Positions 1 to 5,089 of a DNA stretch of 5,089 bases are shown here, piece by piece. Each line of letters opens with the position of its first letter. Position 1 is the first letter of the stretch. A program made the translations under genes and the position numbers. The DNA lies in assembly GCA_009886815.1 (NCBI GenBank), contig QXYP01000171.1, forward strand, positions 1-5,089. The letters run 5' to 3'. The stretch comes from Halieaceae bacterium (GTDB lineage: Bacteria > Pseudomonadota > Gammaproteobacteria > Pseudomonadales > Halieaceae). Under the pieces are notes generated by a model. The model saw only the letters and a program-made list of their open reading frames with translations, was not told the DNA's origin and did no database searches.

Positions 1-406
1 CGATGACCCGCTGGTGGTGTGGATGATTCATGCCGCGGCGCCTCCAGCCACGGGTGATCAATCATCTCGAGATTTGTACCGTTTGGGCAGGCACCAATTG
101 TTATCCATGTCGTTTGAAGATATTGAGGCAGCCACACTGAGTCAGCTAGAGGGCATGTTTGGGGCAACGGGCTTCAACGCAGAAACCGATGTCGAGGCGA
201 TTACGGCGAACCGTTGGGCCCATGGCTACGCCTATGAATACATGGAATTGCATGATCCAGCTTGGCCTGAGGGTGAAGCGCCCCATGAATTGGGGAGGGC
301 ACCTATTGGGCGCATTAGCATCGCCAACTCCGATTCCGAGGCCCACGCTTATGTGCAATCGGCCATTGATGCTGCGATTAGAGCGGTTGACGAGGTGCTG
401 ACATGA
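1..406 (+). CDS. C-terminal part of an SpdH-like flavin-dependent amine oxidase/dehydrogenase (5' truncated)
   Basis: The frame is open to the left edge of the window, so only the last 134 residues are seen; the GTG at 14 and ATG at 23 are internal codons, not starts. Visible are a WMIHAAAPP stretch near the left end, ITANRWAHGYAYEY (about 200-241) and GRISIANSDSEAHAYVQSAI (about 308-367). The last resembles the C-terminal FAD-contacting segment of flavin amine oxidases, where a Gly-Arg...Asn-Ser-Asp turn precedes the final helix; the NRWxHGYAY pattern recalls the spermidine dehydrogenase-like subgroup. Known members oxidise amines using FAD, and P. aeruginosa SpdH also carries haem; neither the Rossmann domain nor any Tat signal can be checked here. 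It ends in TGA, 94 bp before the acyl-CoA synthetase, in the same direction. It may act in the same pathway, but its substrate is unknown. Family assignment is from motif memory, not alignment. Confidence 0.7.
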   Translation, partial: DDPLVVWMIHAAAPPATGDQSSRDLYRLGRHQLLSMSFEDIEAATLSQLEGMFGATGFNAETDVEAITANRWAHGYAYEYMELHDPAWPEGEAPHELGRAPIGRISIANSDSEAHAYVQSAIDAAIRAVDEVLT

Positions 407-500
407 GGGCTGGGAGTTTTCACCGTCTCGGCTTGGGTTGTTGCATAGCTTTTAACGCCGGTGGATGCACTGACGTGGAGTATTCCAGAGGGCAGATATT

Positions 501-2021
501 ATGATTCCATCGATTGGCCACATTCCTGCTGAAGCCGCCAAACAATTTGGTGATAAAACCGCGTTGGTATTACCCGACCGGTCATTGTCTTTCAATGAGC
601 TGGACAAACTGAGCAATTGTTTTGCTAACGCCCTAATGACCTTGGGCATTCAACCCGGTGATCGGATTACGCTCTATTCTGGCAACTGCTGGGAATGGGT
701 GGTGAGCTACTACGGTGCGCTGAAAACCGGGGCGGTTATCAACCCCATCAATGTCATGCTCACGCCCACCGAAGTCGAGTTTGTTGCCAATGATTGCGGT
801 GCTTCTATTGTTATCGCTTCCTATGAAAAAGCGCTGTCGCTGAAAAGTGTCAAAGAAAACTCTCAGGTCAGGGAGTTGATTGCCTTTGGTGACGATGCGT
901 TGCCCGATGGCATGCTGTCTTTCAATGCGCTGTTGGCGGCGGGTAGCGACGCTTTTCAAATACCCGAAATCGAGGCTGATAGCCTATCGACGATTGGCTA
1001 CACCTCGGGTACCACTGGCCATCCCAAGGGTGCCTGCCTGTCACACCACAGTATTGTCTTGAACGTGGCCATGACCGCGCTGATGCACCAGCGCAGTGAC
1101 AGCGACACCGTCGTTACAGCGCTACCTTGTCCCCATGTTTACGGGAATGTTGTCATGAGCGGTGCTATTCAAAATGGCATGACCCTGGTGTTGCACCCCA
1201 ATTTTGAAGAGCAGACGATCCTAAAAAGTATTCAAGAGCATAGGGCCACCCTGTTTGAGGGTGTTCCCACTATGTTCATGTTTCTCCTTAACCACCCTGA
1301 GTTTGACCACTATGACCTATCGTCTTTGCGTTGCTGCACTGTGGGCGGACAGACCATGCCCAAGCCCAAAATGGAAGAAGTTGAAGCGCGATTTGGCTGC
1401 CCGTTGATCGAGCTATGGGGCATGACTGAGTTGGGTGGGCTAGGCAGTACCTTCGCTGCAAATGGCCCCGTGAAACACGGCTCCATCGGTGTGGCATTGC
1501 CCTATACCGAAGCAAGAATTGCGAACACCGAAGATGCCAGCAAGACCCTTTTGGCGGGAGAGGTCGGCGAGTTAATGATCAAGGGCGGTATCGTTATGCA
1601 GGGTTACTTTGGTAACGAGCAGGCCACACGGGACACGATTGAACCCGACGGGTGGATGCATACCGGCGATGTCGCATCCATGGATGAGGATGGCTGTATT
1701 TTTATTGTTGATCGCAAGAAAGACATGATTTTGACCGCGGGTTACAACGTTTATCCCGCTGAGATTGAACGGGTAGTGGCGGGTCATCCCGACGTAGCGC
1801 TGGTGGCGGTGGGCAGTATCCCTGATGAAGAAAAAGGTGAGTTGGCCAAGGCTTATATCGTGCCAAAAGTTGGCGCTAGCCCCAGCGCAGATAATGTCAT
1901 TGCCTATTGTCGCGAACACTTGGCGGCCTACAAGGTGCCCCGTGCTGTTCAATTTGTCGATGATTTACCAAAAACCAGTACCGGCAAAGTGATGCGTCGC
2001 GAACTGAAGACGCTTGACTAG
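501..2021 (+). CDS. AMP-forming acyl-CoA synthetase (fatty-acid/carboxylate CoA ligase family)
   Basis: This 506-residue protein should activate a carboxylic acid with ATP to an acyl-adenylate and then transfer the acyl group to CoA in the cytoplasm. All core motifs of the ANL adenylating superfamily are present: the P-loop YTSGTTGHPKG at residues 167-177, ELWGMTE at 304-310, the ribose-binding Asp390 in HTGD, hinge region DRKKD at 404-408, GYNVYPAEIE at 414-423, and the C-terminal catalytic Lys496 in KTSTGK. Length is normal for a stand-alone ligase and no carrier domain is attached. The start is ATG 501, with AGAGGG at 487-492 spaced 8 nt; an in-frame stop at 471-473 rules out a much longer N-terminus. 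The 94-bp gap upstream shows only weak distant inverted repeats (CACCG 421-425 with CGGTG 459-463) and no convincing promoter. The substrate class (fatty, aromatic or steroid side-chain acid) cannot be fixed; annotation pipelines would probably say long-chain fatty-acid-CoA ligase. The aldehyde dehydrogenase 23 bp downstream suggests it uses the acid that enzyme makes. Confidence 0.93.
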   Translation: MIPSIGHIPAEAAKQFGDKTALVLPDRSLSFNELDKLSNCFANALMTLGIQPGDRITLYSGNCWEWVVSYYGALKTGAVINPINVMLTPTEVEFVANDCGASIVIASYEKALSLKSVKENSQVRELIAFGDDALPDGMLSFNALLAAGSDAFQIPEIEADSLSTIGYTSGTTGHPKGACLSHHSIVLNVAMTALMHQRSDSDTVVTALPCPHVYGNVVMSGAIQNGMTLVLHPNFEEQTILKSIQEHRATLFEGVPTMFMFLLNHPEFDHYDLSSLRCCTVGGQTMPKPKMEEVEARFGCPLIELWGMTELGGLGSTFAANGPVKHGSIGVALPYTEARIANTEDASKTLLAGEVGELMIKGGIVMQGYFGNEQATRDTIEPDGWMHTGDVASMDEDGCIFIVDRKKDMILTAGYNVYPAEIERVVAGHPDVALVAVGSIPDEEKGELAKAYIVPKVGASPSADNVIAYCREHLAAYKVPRAVQFVDDLPKTSTGKVMRRELKTLD

Positions 2022-2044
2022 CAGATGAACGTGGAGAACCAGAA

Positions 2045-3478
2045 ATGAAAGTAGATAGTAATTTTGTGATGAGTATCAATGGCGATGCTGTAACCACAGA
2101 GCATACCCAGCCTGTTTACAATCCGGCCACACGCGCGGTTTTTGCCCAGGTGCCCGATGCTTCCCGGGAGCAGCTTGACCAAACGGTCGGCTTCGCGCGT
2201 GCGGCACTAAAGGGTTGGGCTGCAACGCCGGCCGAAGGCAGGCAAGCGGCCCTTGAACGTTATGCCAGTTTAATTGAGGCCCATGCTGAGGAATTTGTAT
2301 CTTTGCTTACCCGGGAGCAGGGCAAGCCTAAAGCGGGAGCCGAGTGGGAAGTGTTTGGTTCGGTTGATTGGCTGCGGGCAGTGGCATCCCAGCGGCTTCC
2401 CGACGAGGTGATTGAAGATAGCGATGACCGCCGTGTGGTCACGCGATTTACCCCGGTGGGCGTTGTCGGTGCAATTGTGCCGTGGAACTTCCCTATATTG
2501 CTGGCGATTTGGAAAATTGCGCCGGCGCTGATGGCAGGGTGCACGATGATCCTAAAACCATCACCCTATACGCCACTGTGTGATCTGAAACTCGTAGAGC
2601 TTGCTCAGGAGGCTTTTCCACCGGGTGTCATCAACGCCGTGAGTGGGGGCGATGATCTGGGTATCTGGATGACGACCCACCCGGACATCAATAAGATTGC
2701 TTTTACCGGTTCGACCGAGACCGGACGGCATGTGATGAAGTCGGCCTCAGAAACGATCAAGCGAGTCACGCTGGAGTTAGGGGGCAATGATCCTGCCATC
2801 GTCTTACCCGATGTGGACGCCAAGACCGTGGCACCTCAGCTCTTCTGGGCCGCGTTTCAGAATAATGCCCAGTTTTGTAACTCCACCAAGCGGCTGTATA
2901 TCCATGAAGACGTATACGACGAAGTGAAAAATGCCTTGGTAGATTTCATTAATGAGAACATTAAGGTGGGTGACGGCGCCGAAGCTGATACTGACCTCGG
3001 CCCGATCCAGAACTCCATGCAATATGGCAAGGTTCAGGACTATTTCGCCGACTGCCATGCCAATGGTTATGGGTTTGCGGTGGGCGGCGATATCGATGAG
3101 ACGGCGGCGGGTTGGTTCGTGCCGGTTTCTCTTGTAGACAACCCTCCTGATGATTCACGTATTGTGTGTGAAGAGCCTTTCGGTCCGATATTACCGTTAC
3201 TCAAATGGTCTGATGAGGCAGATGTTGTAGCGCGGGCCAATGACACCATTTATGGGTTGGGCGCGTCGGTGTGGGGTAAAGATCAAAAGGCTGTTGAACG
3301 TATAGGAAGTCAACTCGAAGCAGGCACGGTTTGGCTGAATGAGGTGCACCAATACTCACCGTTTCAGGCCTTTGGCGGACACAAACAGTCGGGACTAGGC
3401 TGTGAGAATTCGCTGCATGGGCTGATGGAGTACACCAACTGGCAAACTATGACGCTGCACAAAAAGGCGGCGGTATAA
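2045..3478 (+). CDS. NAD(P)-dependent aldehyde dehydrogenase (ALDH superfamily)
   Basis: A complete 477-residue ALDH that should oxidise an aldehyde to its acid with NAD(P)+ in the cytoplasm. In order: PVGVVGAIVPWNFP (137-150, with the oxyanion-hole Asn148), the cofactor-binding Lys171 in KPSPYTPL, the TGSTETG nucleotide loop (221-227), general-base Glu244 in VTLELGG, nucleophile Cys278 in NNAQFCNSTKR, and EEPFGP (376-381). The C-terminal PFQAFGGHKQSGLG (439-452) is also typical. The pattern, especially CxxxxKRLYIHEDVYDE after the nucleophile, resembles the group typified by Streptomyces AldA-like ALDHs; this is from memory. One departure: the usual Gly two residues before the Gln-x-Cys core (GQxC) is Ala275. 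The start ATG 2045 follows a GGAG at 2033-2036 with 8-nt spacing. It lies 23 bp after the acyl-CoA synthetase, so the two are very likely cotranscribed and perform consecutive steps, aldehyde to acid to acyl-CoA. It is followed by a stem-loop at 3489-3527. The aldehyde itself is unknown. Confidence 0.94.
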   Translation: MKVDSNFVMSINGDAVTTEHTQPVYNPATRAVFAQVPDASREQLDQTVGFARAALKGWAATPAEGRQAALERYASLIEAHAEEFVSLLTREQGKPKAGAEWEVFGSVDWLRAVASQRLPDEVIEDSDDRRVVTRFTPVGVVGAIVPWNFPILLAIWKIAPALMAGCTMILKPSPYTPLCDLKLVELAQEAFPPGVINAVSGGDDLGIWMTTHPDINKIAFTGSTETGRHVMKSASETIKRVTLELGGNDPAIVLPDVDAKTVAPQLFWAAFQNNAQFCNSTKRLYIHEDVYDEVKNALVDFINENIKVGDGAEADTDLGPIQNSMQYGKVQDYFADCHANGYGFAVGGDIDETAAGWFVPVSLVDNPPDDSRIVCEEPFGPILPLLKWSDEADVVARANDTIYGLGASVWGKDQKAVERIGSQLEAGTVWLNEVHQYSPFQAFGGHKQSGLGCENSLHGLMEYTNWQTMTLHKKAAV

Positions 3479-3488
3479 GTGGCGACAG

Positions 3489-3527
3489 GGAGCTGGGCTA
3501 GCGATCAATATTGCGGCTAGCCGCTCC
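3489..3527 (+). terminator. Strong bulged stem-loop after the ALDH gene; possible terminator or mRNA end
   Basis: GGAGC (3489-3493), a two-base TG bulge, and GGCTAGC (3496-3502) pair with GCTAGCC (3516-3522) and GCTCC (3523-3527), a 12-bp stem around a 13-nt loop. It starts 10 bp after the ALDH stop codon. The right arm also lies in a perfect 12-bp palindrome, GCGGCTAGCCGC (3513-3524). There is no following T-run, so it is not a textbook intrinsic terminator; it could be a processing or 3'-stabilising hairpin that separates expression of the ligase/ALDH pair from the oxygenase, or the palindrome could be an operator. The structure is directly visible; its role is inferred. Confidence 0.5.
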
Positions 3528-3540
3528 ACCCTTTAGGGTG
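3527..3540 (+). other. Small hairpin CACCC-TTTA-GGGTG
   Basis: A perfect 5-bp stem with a TTTA tetraloop directly abuts the larger stem-loop; base 3527 belongs to both, so in RNA one of them would lose its outermost pair. The following bases (TTGCACAC) lack a T-run. It could be the second half of a tandem hairpin unit between ALDH and the Rieske gene. Function is unknown. Confidence 0.35.
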
Positions 3541-3585
3541 TTGCACACAGCTGATAAGTTAGGGTCCCTGATTTAAAGATTGACC

Positions 3586-4848
3586 ATGATGACACCCGAA
3601 TACATACAGACCCTGCGCCGCTTAATGGAATTCGAAGCATCACGTACCGAGCCGCCTGAGGGTTTTCCAGCGCTGCCTGACATTCCGGCTGGGCGCTACG
3701 TGGATCCCCGCTTCTATGAGTTGGAGCAGGAACATGTCTGGCGTAAATCCTGGCTACTGGCAGCCCACATCGACGAAATACCCGAACCGGGTTGCTACAT
3801 GCTCTGGGAGAATGCGGGTCAGCCCGTGGTGATTGTGCACGCAGAGAGTGGCGTCGTGAATGCGTTCTATAACACCTGCAGTCACCGTGGTGCGCCGGTC
3901 GTTACCGAGGCTTCGGGTAAATCACGTCGACTTACCTGCCAATACCATGGCTGGAGTTACGACCATGAGGGGGCGTTGCGGGGAATGCGCGACCCCGCGG
4001 ATTTCAGAGATTTCGATATGTCCTGTCGCGGCTTGAAAAAGGTGCGCTGTGAACAGCTGGGCAATCTTATATTTGTTAATTTCGATCCTGCAGCACCACC
4101 CCTATTAACGTGGCTTGGGCCTATTGCCGACGAATGGGAGGAGTTTCAGTTGGGCAACTGCAGACTGGCCTCGCGAAAAATTTTCGATCTCGACTGCAAC
4201 TGGAAAGTGGCTATGGAGGCCAACACCGAGGTCTATCATGTGCGCAGTGTGCACCCAAATACGATAGCGCCAATTTTGGATGATCGGCGCAATGTGAATA
4301 CCTTATACGTCAACGGGCACGGGCGTATGATTGCCCCGACACCGCAGGGAAAATCAAGCTTGGGCGCGGTGCCCGTTCCCAGCAAAATGCCGGAGATACC
4401 CACTGCGGGTGAAATTGCGCGGACCTGCACCCAGTCTTACAACTTGTTCCCCAACTGGGTTTCACCCCTGAGCCAGTTTGCTATTCCTCCGCTCCTATTT
4501 TGGCCCAATGGGATTGATAAATGCCGCTTGGAAACCTGGACCATGGCACCCCAGTGGTCCGACGGCCAAAAGCCTGATCTTTGGACAGTCAACGACGGCG
4601 AGGATCTGTGTCAGGTGTTGATGGAAGACATTCAGTTTGGTGAAAAAATACAGCGCTCAATGCGCTCTCATGCCTTTACTGGGGTGCCACTGAGTTATCA
4701 GGAAGCGCGCATTTACCACTGGAATCAGGCGGCAGACCAATTGATAGGTGTTGGCAATATCCCCGAAGACCTGCGCGTACAACAGGTAATAGGTAATGAG
4801 TGGATCTACCCAAACGATCCCCGAATTTCGCAAATGTCTGGCCGTTGA
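3586..4848 (+). CDS. Rieske [2Fe-2S] non-heme iron oxygenase, alpha (catalytic) subunit
   Basis: A 420-residue ring-hydroxylating-type oxygenase alpha subunit, which uses O2 and electrons from a partner reductase to hydroxylate or demethylate its substrate. Counting from ATG 3586, the Rieske cluster ligands are C98, H100, C118 and H121 (CSH, 17 residues, CQYH: the canonical C-x-H-x17-C-x2-H). The C-terminal catalytic domain opens with the typical NWK (205-207). Its mononuclear iron ligands are H218 and H223 in TEVYHVRSVH, and probably D348 in MEDIQFGEKIQ. The bridging acidic residue, usually Asp, is E215. Length is in the usual alpha-subunit range. The start is uncertain: ATG 3586 has a weak AAAG at 3575-3578, and ATG 3589 follows at once; the TTG at 3580 is less likely. 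It lies 107 bp after ALDH, behind a stem-loop. No beta subunit, ferredoxin or reductase gene follows; the next gene is a membrane protein. The substrate is unknown: aromatic, steroid-like or quaternary-amine compounds are all possible. Confidence 0.93.
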   Translation: MMTPEYIQTLRRLMEFEASRTEPPEGFPALPDIPAGRYVDPRFYELEQEHVWRKSWLLAAHIDEIPEPGCYMLWENAGQPVVIVHAESGVVNAFYNTCSHRGAPVVTEASGKSRRLTCQYHGWSYDHEGALRGMRDPADFRDFDMSCRGLKKVRCEQLGNLIFVNFDPAAPPLLTWLGPIADEWEEFQLGNCRLASRKIFDLDCNWKVAMEANTEVYHVRSVHPNTIAPILDDRRNVNTLYVNGHGRMIAPTPQGKSSLGAVPVPSKMPEIPTAGEIARTCTQSYNLFPNWVSPLSQFAIPPLLFWPNGIDKCRLETWTMAPQWSDGQKPDLWTVNDGEDLCQVLMEDIQFGEKIQRSMRSHAFTGVPLSYQEARIYHWNQAADQLIGVGNIPEDLRVQQVIGNEWIYPNDPRISQMSGR

Positions 4849-4864
4849 CTTATATCTGGCCGTT
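4837..4864 (+). repeat. 10-bp direct repeat spanning the Rieske stop codon
   Basis: TCTGGCCGTT occurs at 4837-4846 and again at 4855-4864, separated by 8 bp (period 18). Because 18 is a multiple of three, both copies read Ser-Gly-Arg then a stop in the oxygenase frame: TGA at 4846-4848 and TAA at 4864-4866. It may be a small tandem duplication remnant, a paired binding site, or coincidence. Confidence 0.6.
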
Positions 4865-4892
4865 AAACAGCGGCGCTATTTAAAACCCCTAT

Positions 4893-4919
4893 GGGATCTG
4901 CAATGGCTATTGCGAGCCC
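4893..4919 (+). other. Imperfect hairpin in the Rieske-NhaC intergenic gap
   Basis: GCAAT (4900-4904) and ATTGC (4909-4913) form a 5-bp stem around GGCT, and GGG (4893-4895) can pair with CCC (4917-4919) across an internal loop. No T-run follows. It is the only notable fold I see in the 164-bp gap between the oxygenase stop and the next start, apart from the short palindrome GCTGCAGC at 4950-4957. It might be a weak attenuator or an mRNA end; this is speculative. Confidence 0.25.
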
Positions 4920-5001
4920 AGTACCGGCCTTCCCGGCATAGGTCAGCGCGCTGCAGCACCCACGGGGTGAATGGCTCATGCAGACCTGGTGTGTAGCTGC
5001 C

Positions 5002-5007
5002 AAGGAG
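5002..5007 (+). promoter_or_regulatory. Ribosome binding site AAGGAG fixing the start of the last gene
   Basis: AAGGAG is a near-perfect Shine-Dalgarno sequence, 5 nt before ATG 5013. It is the best ribosome binding site in the window and is the main support for calling the truncated frame at the right edge a real gene. Confidence 0.8.
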
Positions 5008-5012
5008 TATAG

Positions 5013-5089
5013 ATGGATTACGGAGCAGTCAGTCTAATACCCACAGCCCTGGTGCTGGTGTTGGCCATTTGGAGTCACCGTACCCTGGA
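5013..5089 (+). CDS. N-terminus of a membrane protein, probably an NhaC-type Na+/H+ antiporter (3' truncated)
   Basis: Only 25 complete codons are inside the window. The protein opens MDYGAVSLIPTALVLVLAIW, followed by SHRT: a short polar N-terminus, a hydrophobic helix from about residue 5 to 20, then a basic stop-transfer-like turn. The YGxxSLxPxxxxxxLAI pattern recalls the first helix of NhaC-family antiporters, which exchange Na+ for H+ across the inner membrane; some relatives exchange organic acids. The start is well supported by AAGGAG 5 nt upstream. It has the same orientation as the oxygenase, 164 bp downstream, so it may be the transport component of the cluster. With so few residues, membrane location is fairly safe but the family is tentative; another multi-pass transporter would fit too. 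Confidence 0.5.
   Translation, partial: MDYGAVSLIPTALVLVLAIWSHRTL

Noticed and set aside
14..406. Reading the first gene as a complete 130-residue protein starting at GTG 14
   Set aside because: The frame is open to the window edge, no ribosome site precedes 14, and the visible motifs belong to the C-terminal end of a much longer flavoprotein family.
421..463. Hairpin CACCG (421-425) with CGGTG (459-463) as a terminator after the flavoprotein gene
   Set aside because: Only five pairs close a 33-nt loop, with no T-run; this is within chance expectation.
1572..1952. 126-codon minus-strand frame inside the acyl-CoA synthetase
   Set aside because: It is antisense to the most conserved part of the synthetase (HTGD to GYNVYP motifs), so it is a shadow of that coding sequence; the same applies to the minus-strand frame at 633-959.
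3580..3582. TTG as start of the Rieske gene
   Set aside because: ATG follows two codons later with better spacing from the only candidate ribosome site; TTG starts are rare.
4845..4882. Possible promoter for the last gene, with TTGACT (4845-4850) as -35 and TATTTA (4877-4882) as -10
   Set aside because: The 26-bp spacing is far too long for sigma-70, and no good -10 lies at 16-18 bp.
4796..4996. 66-codon plus-strand frame overlapping the end of the Rieske gene
   Set aside because: It overlaps the oxygenase by 53 bp in another frame, has no purine-rich ribosome site, has an Arg-rich composition unlike a real protein, and shows no recognisable motif.

Overview
This 5.1 kb window is a same-strand catabolic gene cluster from a bacterium. 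The base composition is slightly GC-rich, the genes are tightly packed and all on the plus strand, and the protein families (flavin amine-oxidase-type dehydrogenase, acyl-CoA ligase, aldehyde dehydrogenase, Rieske oxygenase, NhaC-type transporter) suit an aerobic proteobacterium. A marine gammaproteobacterium is my guess. No marker gene is present, so the taxonomy is an inference.

Layout: (1) 1-406, the 3' end of a flavoprotein resembling the spermidine dehydrogenase (SpdH)-like branch of the flavin amine oxidases; (2) a 94-bp gap, then 501-2021, an AMP-forming acyl-CoA synthetase; (3) 2045-3478, an NAD(P)-dependent aldehyde dehydrogenase only 23 bp downstream and almost certainly cotranscribed with the synthetase; (4) a 107-bp gap holding a strong bulged stem-loop and a second small hairpin; (5) 3586-4848, the alpha (catalytic) subunit of a Rieske non-heme iron oxygenase; (6) a 164-bp gap with a 10-bp direct repeat across the stop codon and a small hairpin; (7) 5013 to the window edge, the first 25 codons of a membrane protein that looks like an NhaC-type Na+/H+ antiporter.

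Working hypothesis (inference): the genes form a pathway in which the Rieske oxygenase and/or the flavoprotein attack a substrate oxidatively, the aldehyde dehydrogenase converts an aldehyde to an acid, the synthetase activates the acid as its CoA thioester, and the terminal transporter handles ion balance or substrate uptake. The substrate cannot be read from the sequence. The amine-oxidase-like flavoprotein, and a Glu in place of Asp at the bridging position of the Rieske protein (as in carnitine oxygenase CntA), weakly favour an amine or quaternary amine. An alicyclic, aromatic or steroid-like substrate is equally possible. No Rieske beta subunit, ferredoxin or reductase is seen here.

I found no RNA gene, CRISPR array, insertion sequence or clear promoter. 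Every complete gene has an intact reading frame and its main catalytic residues.
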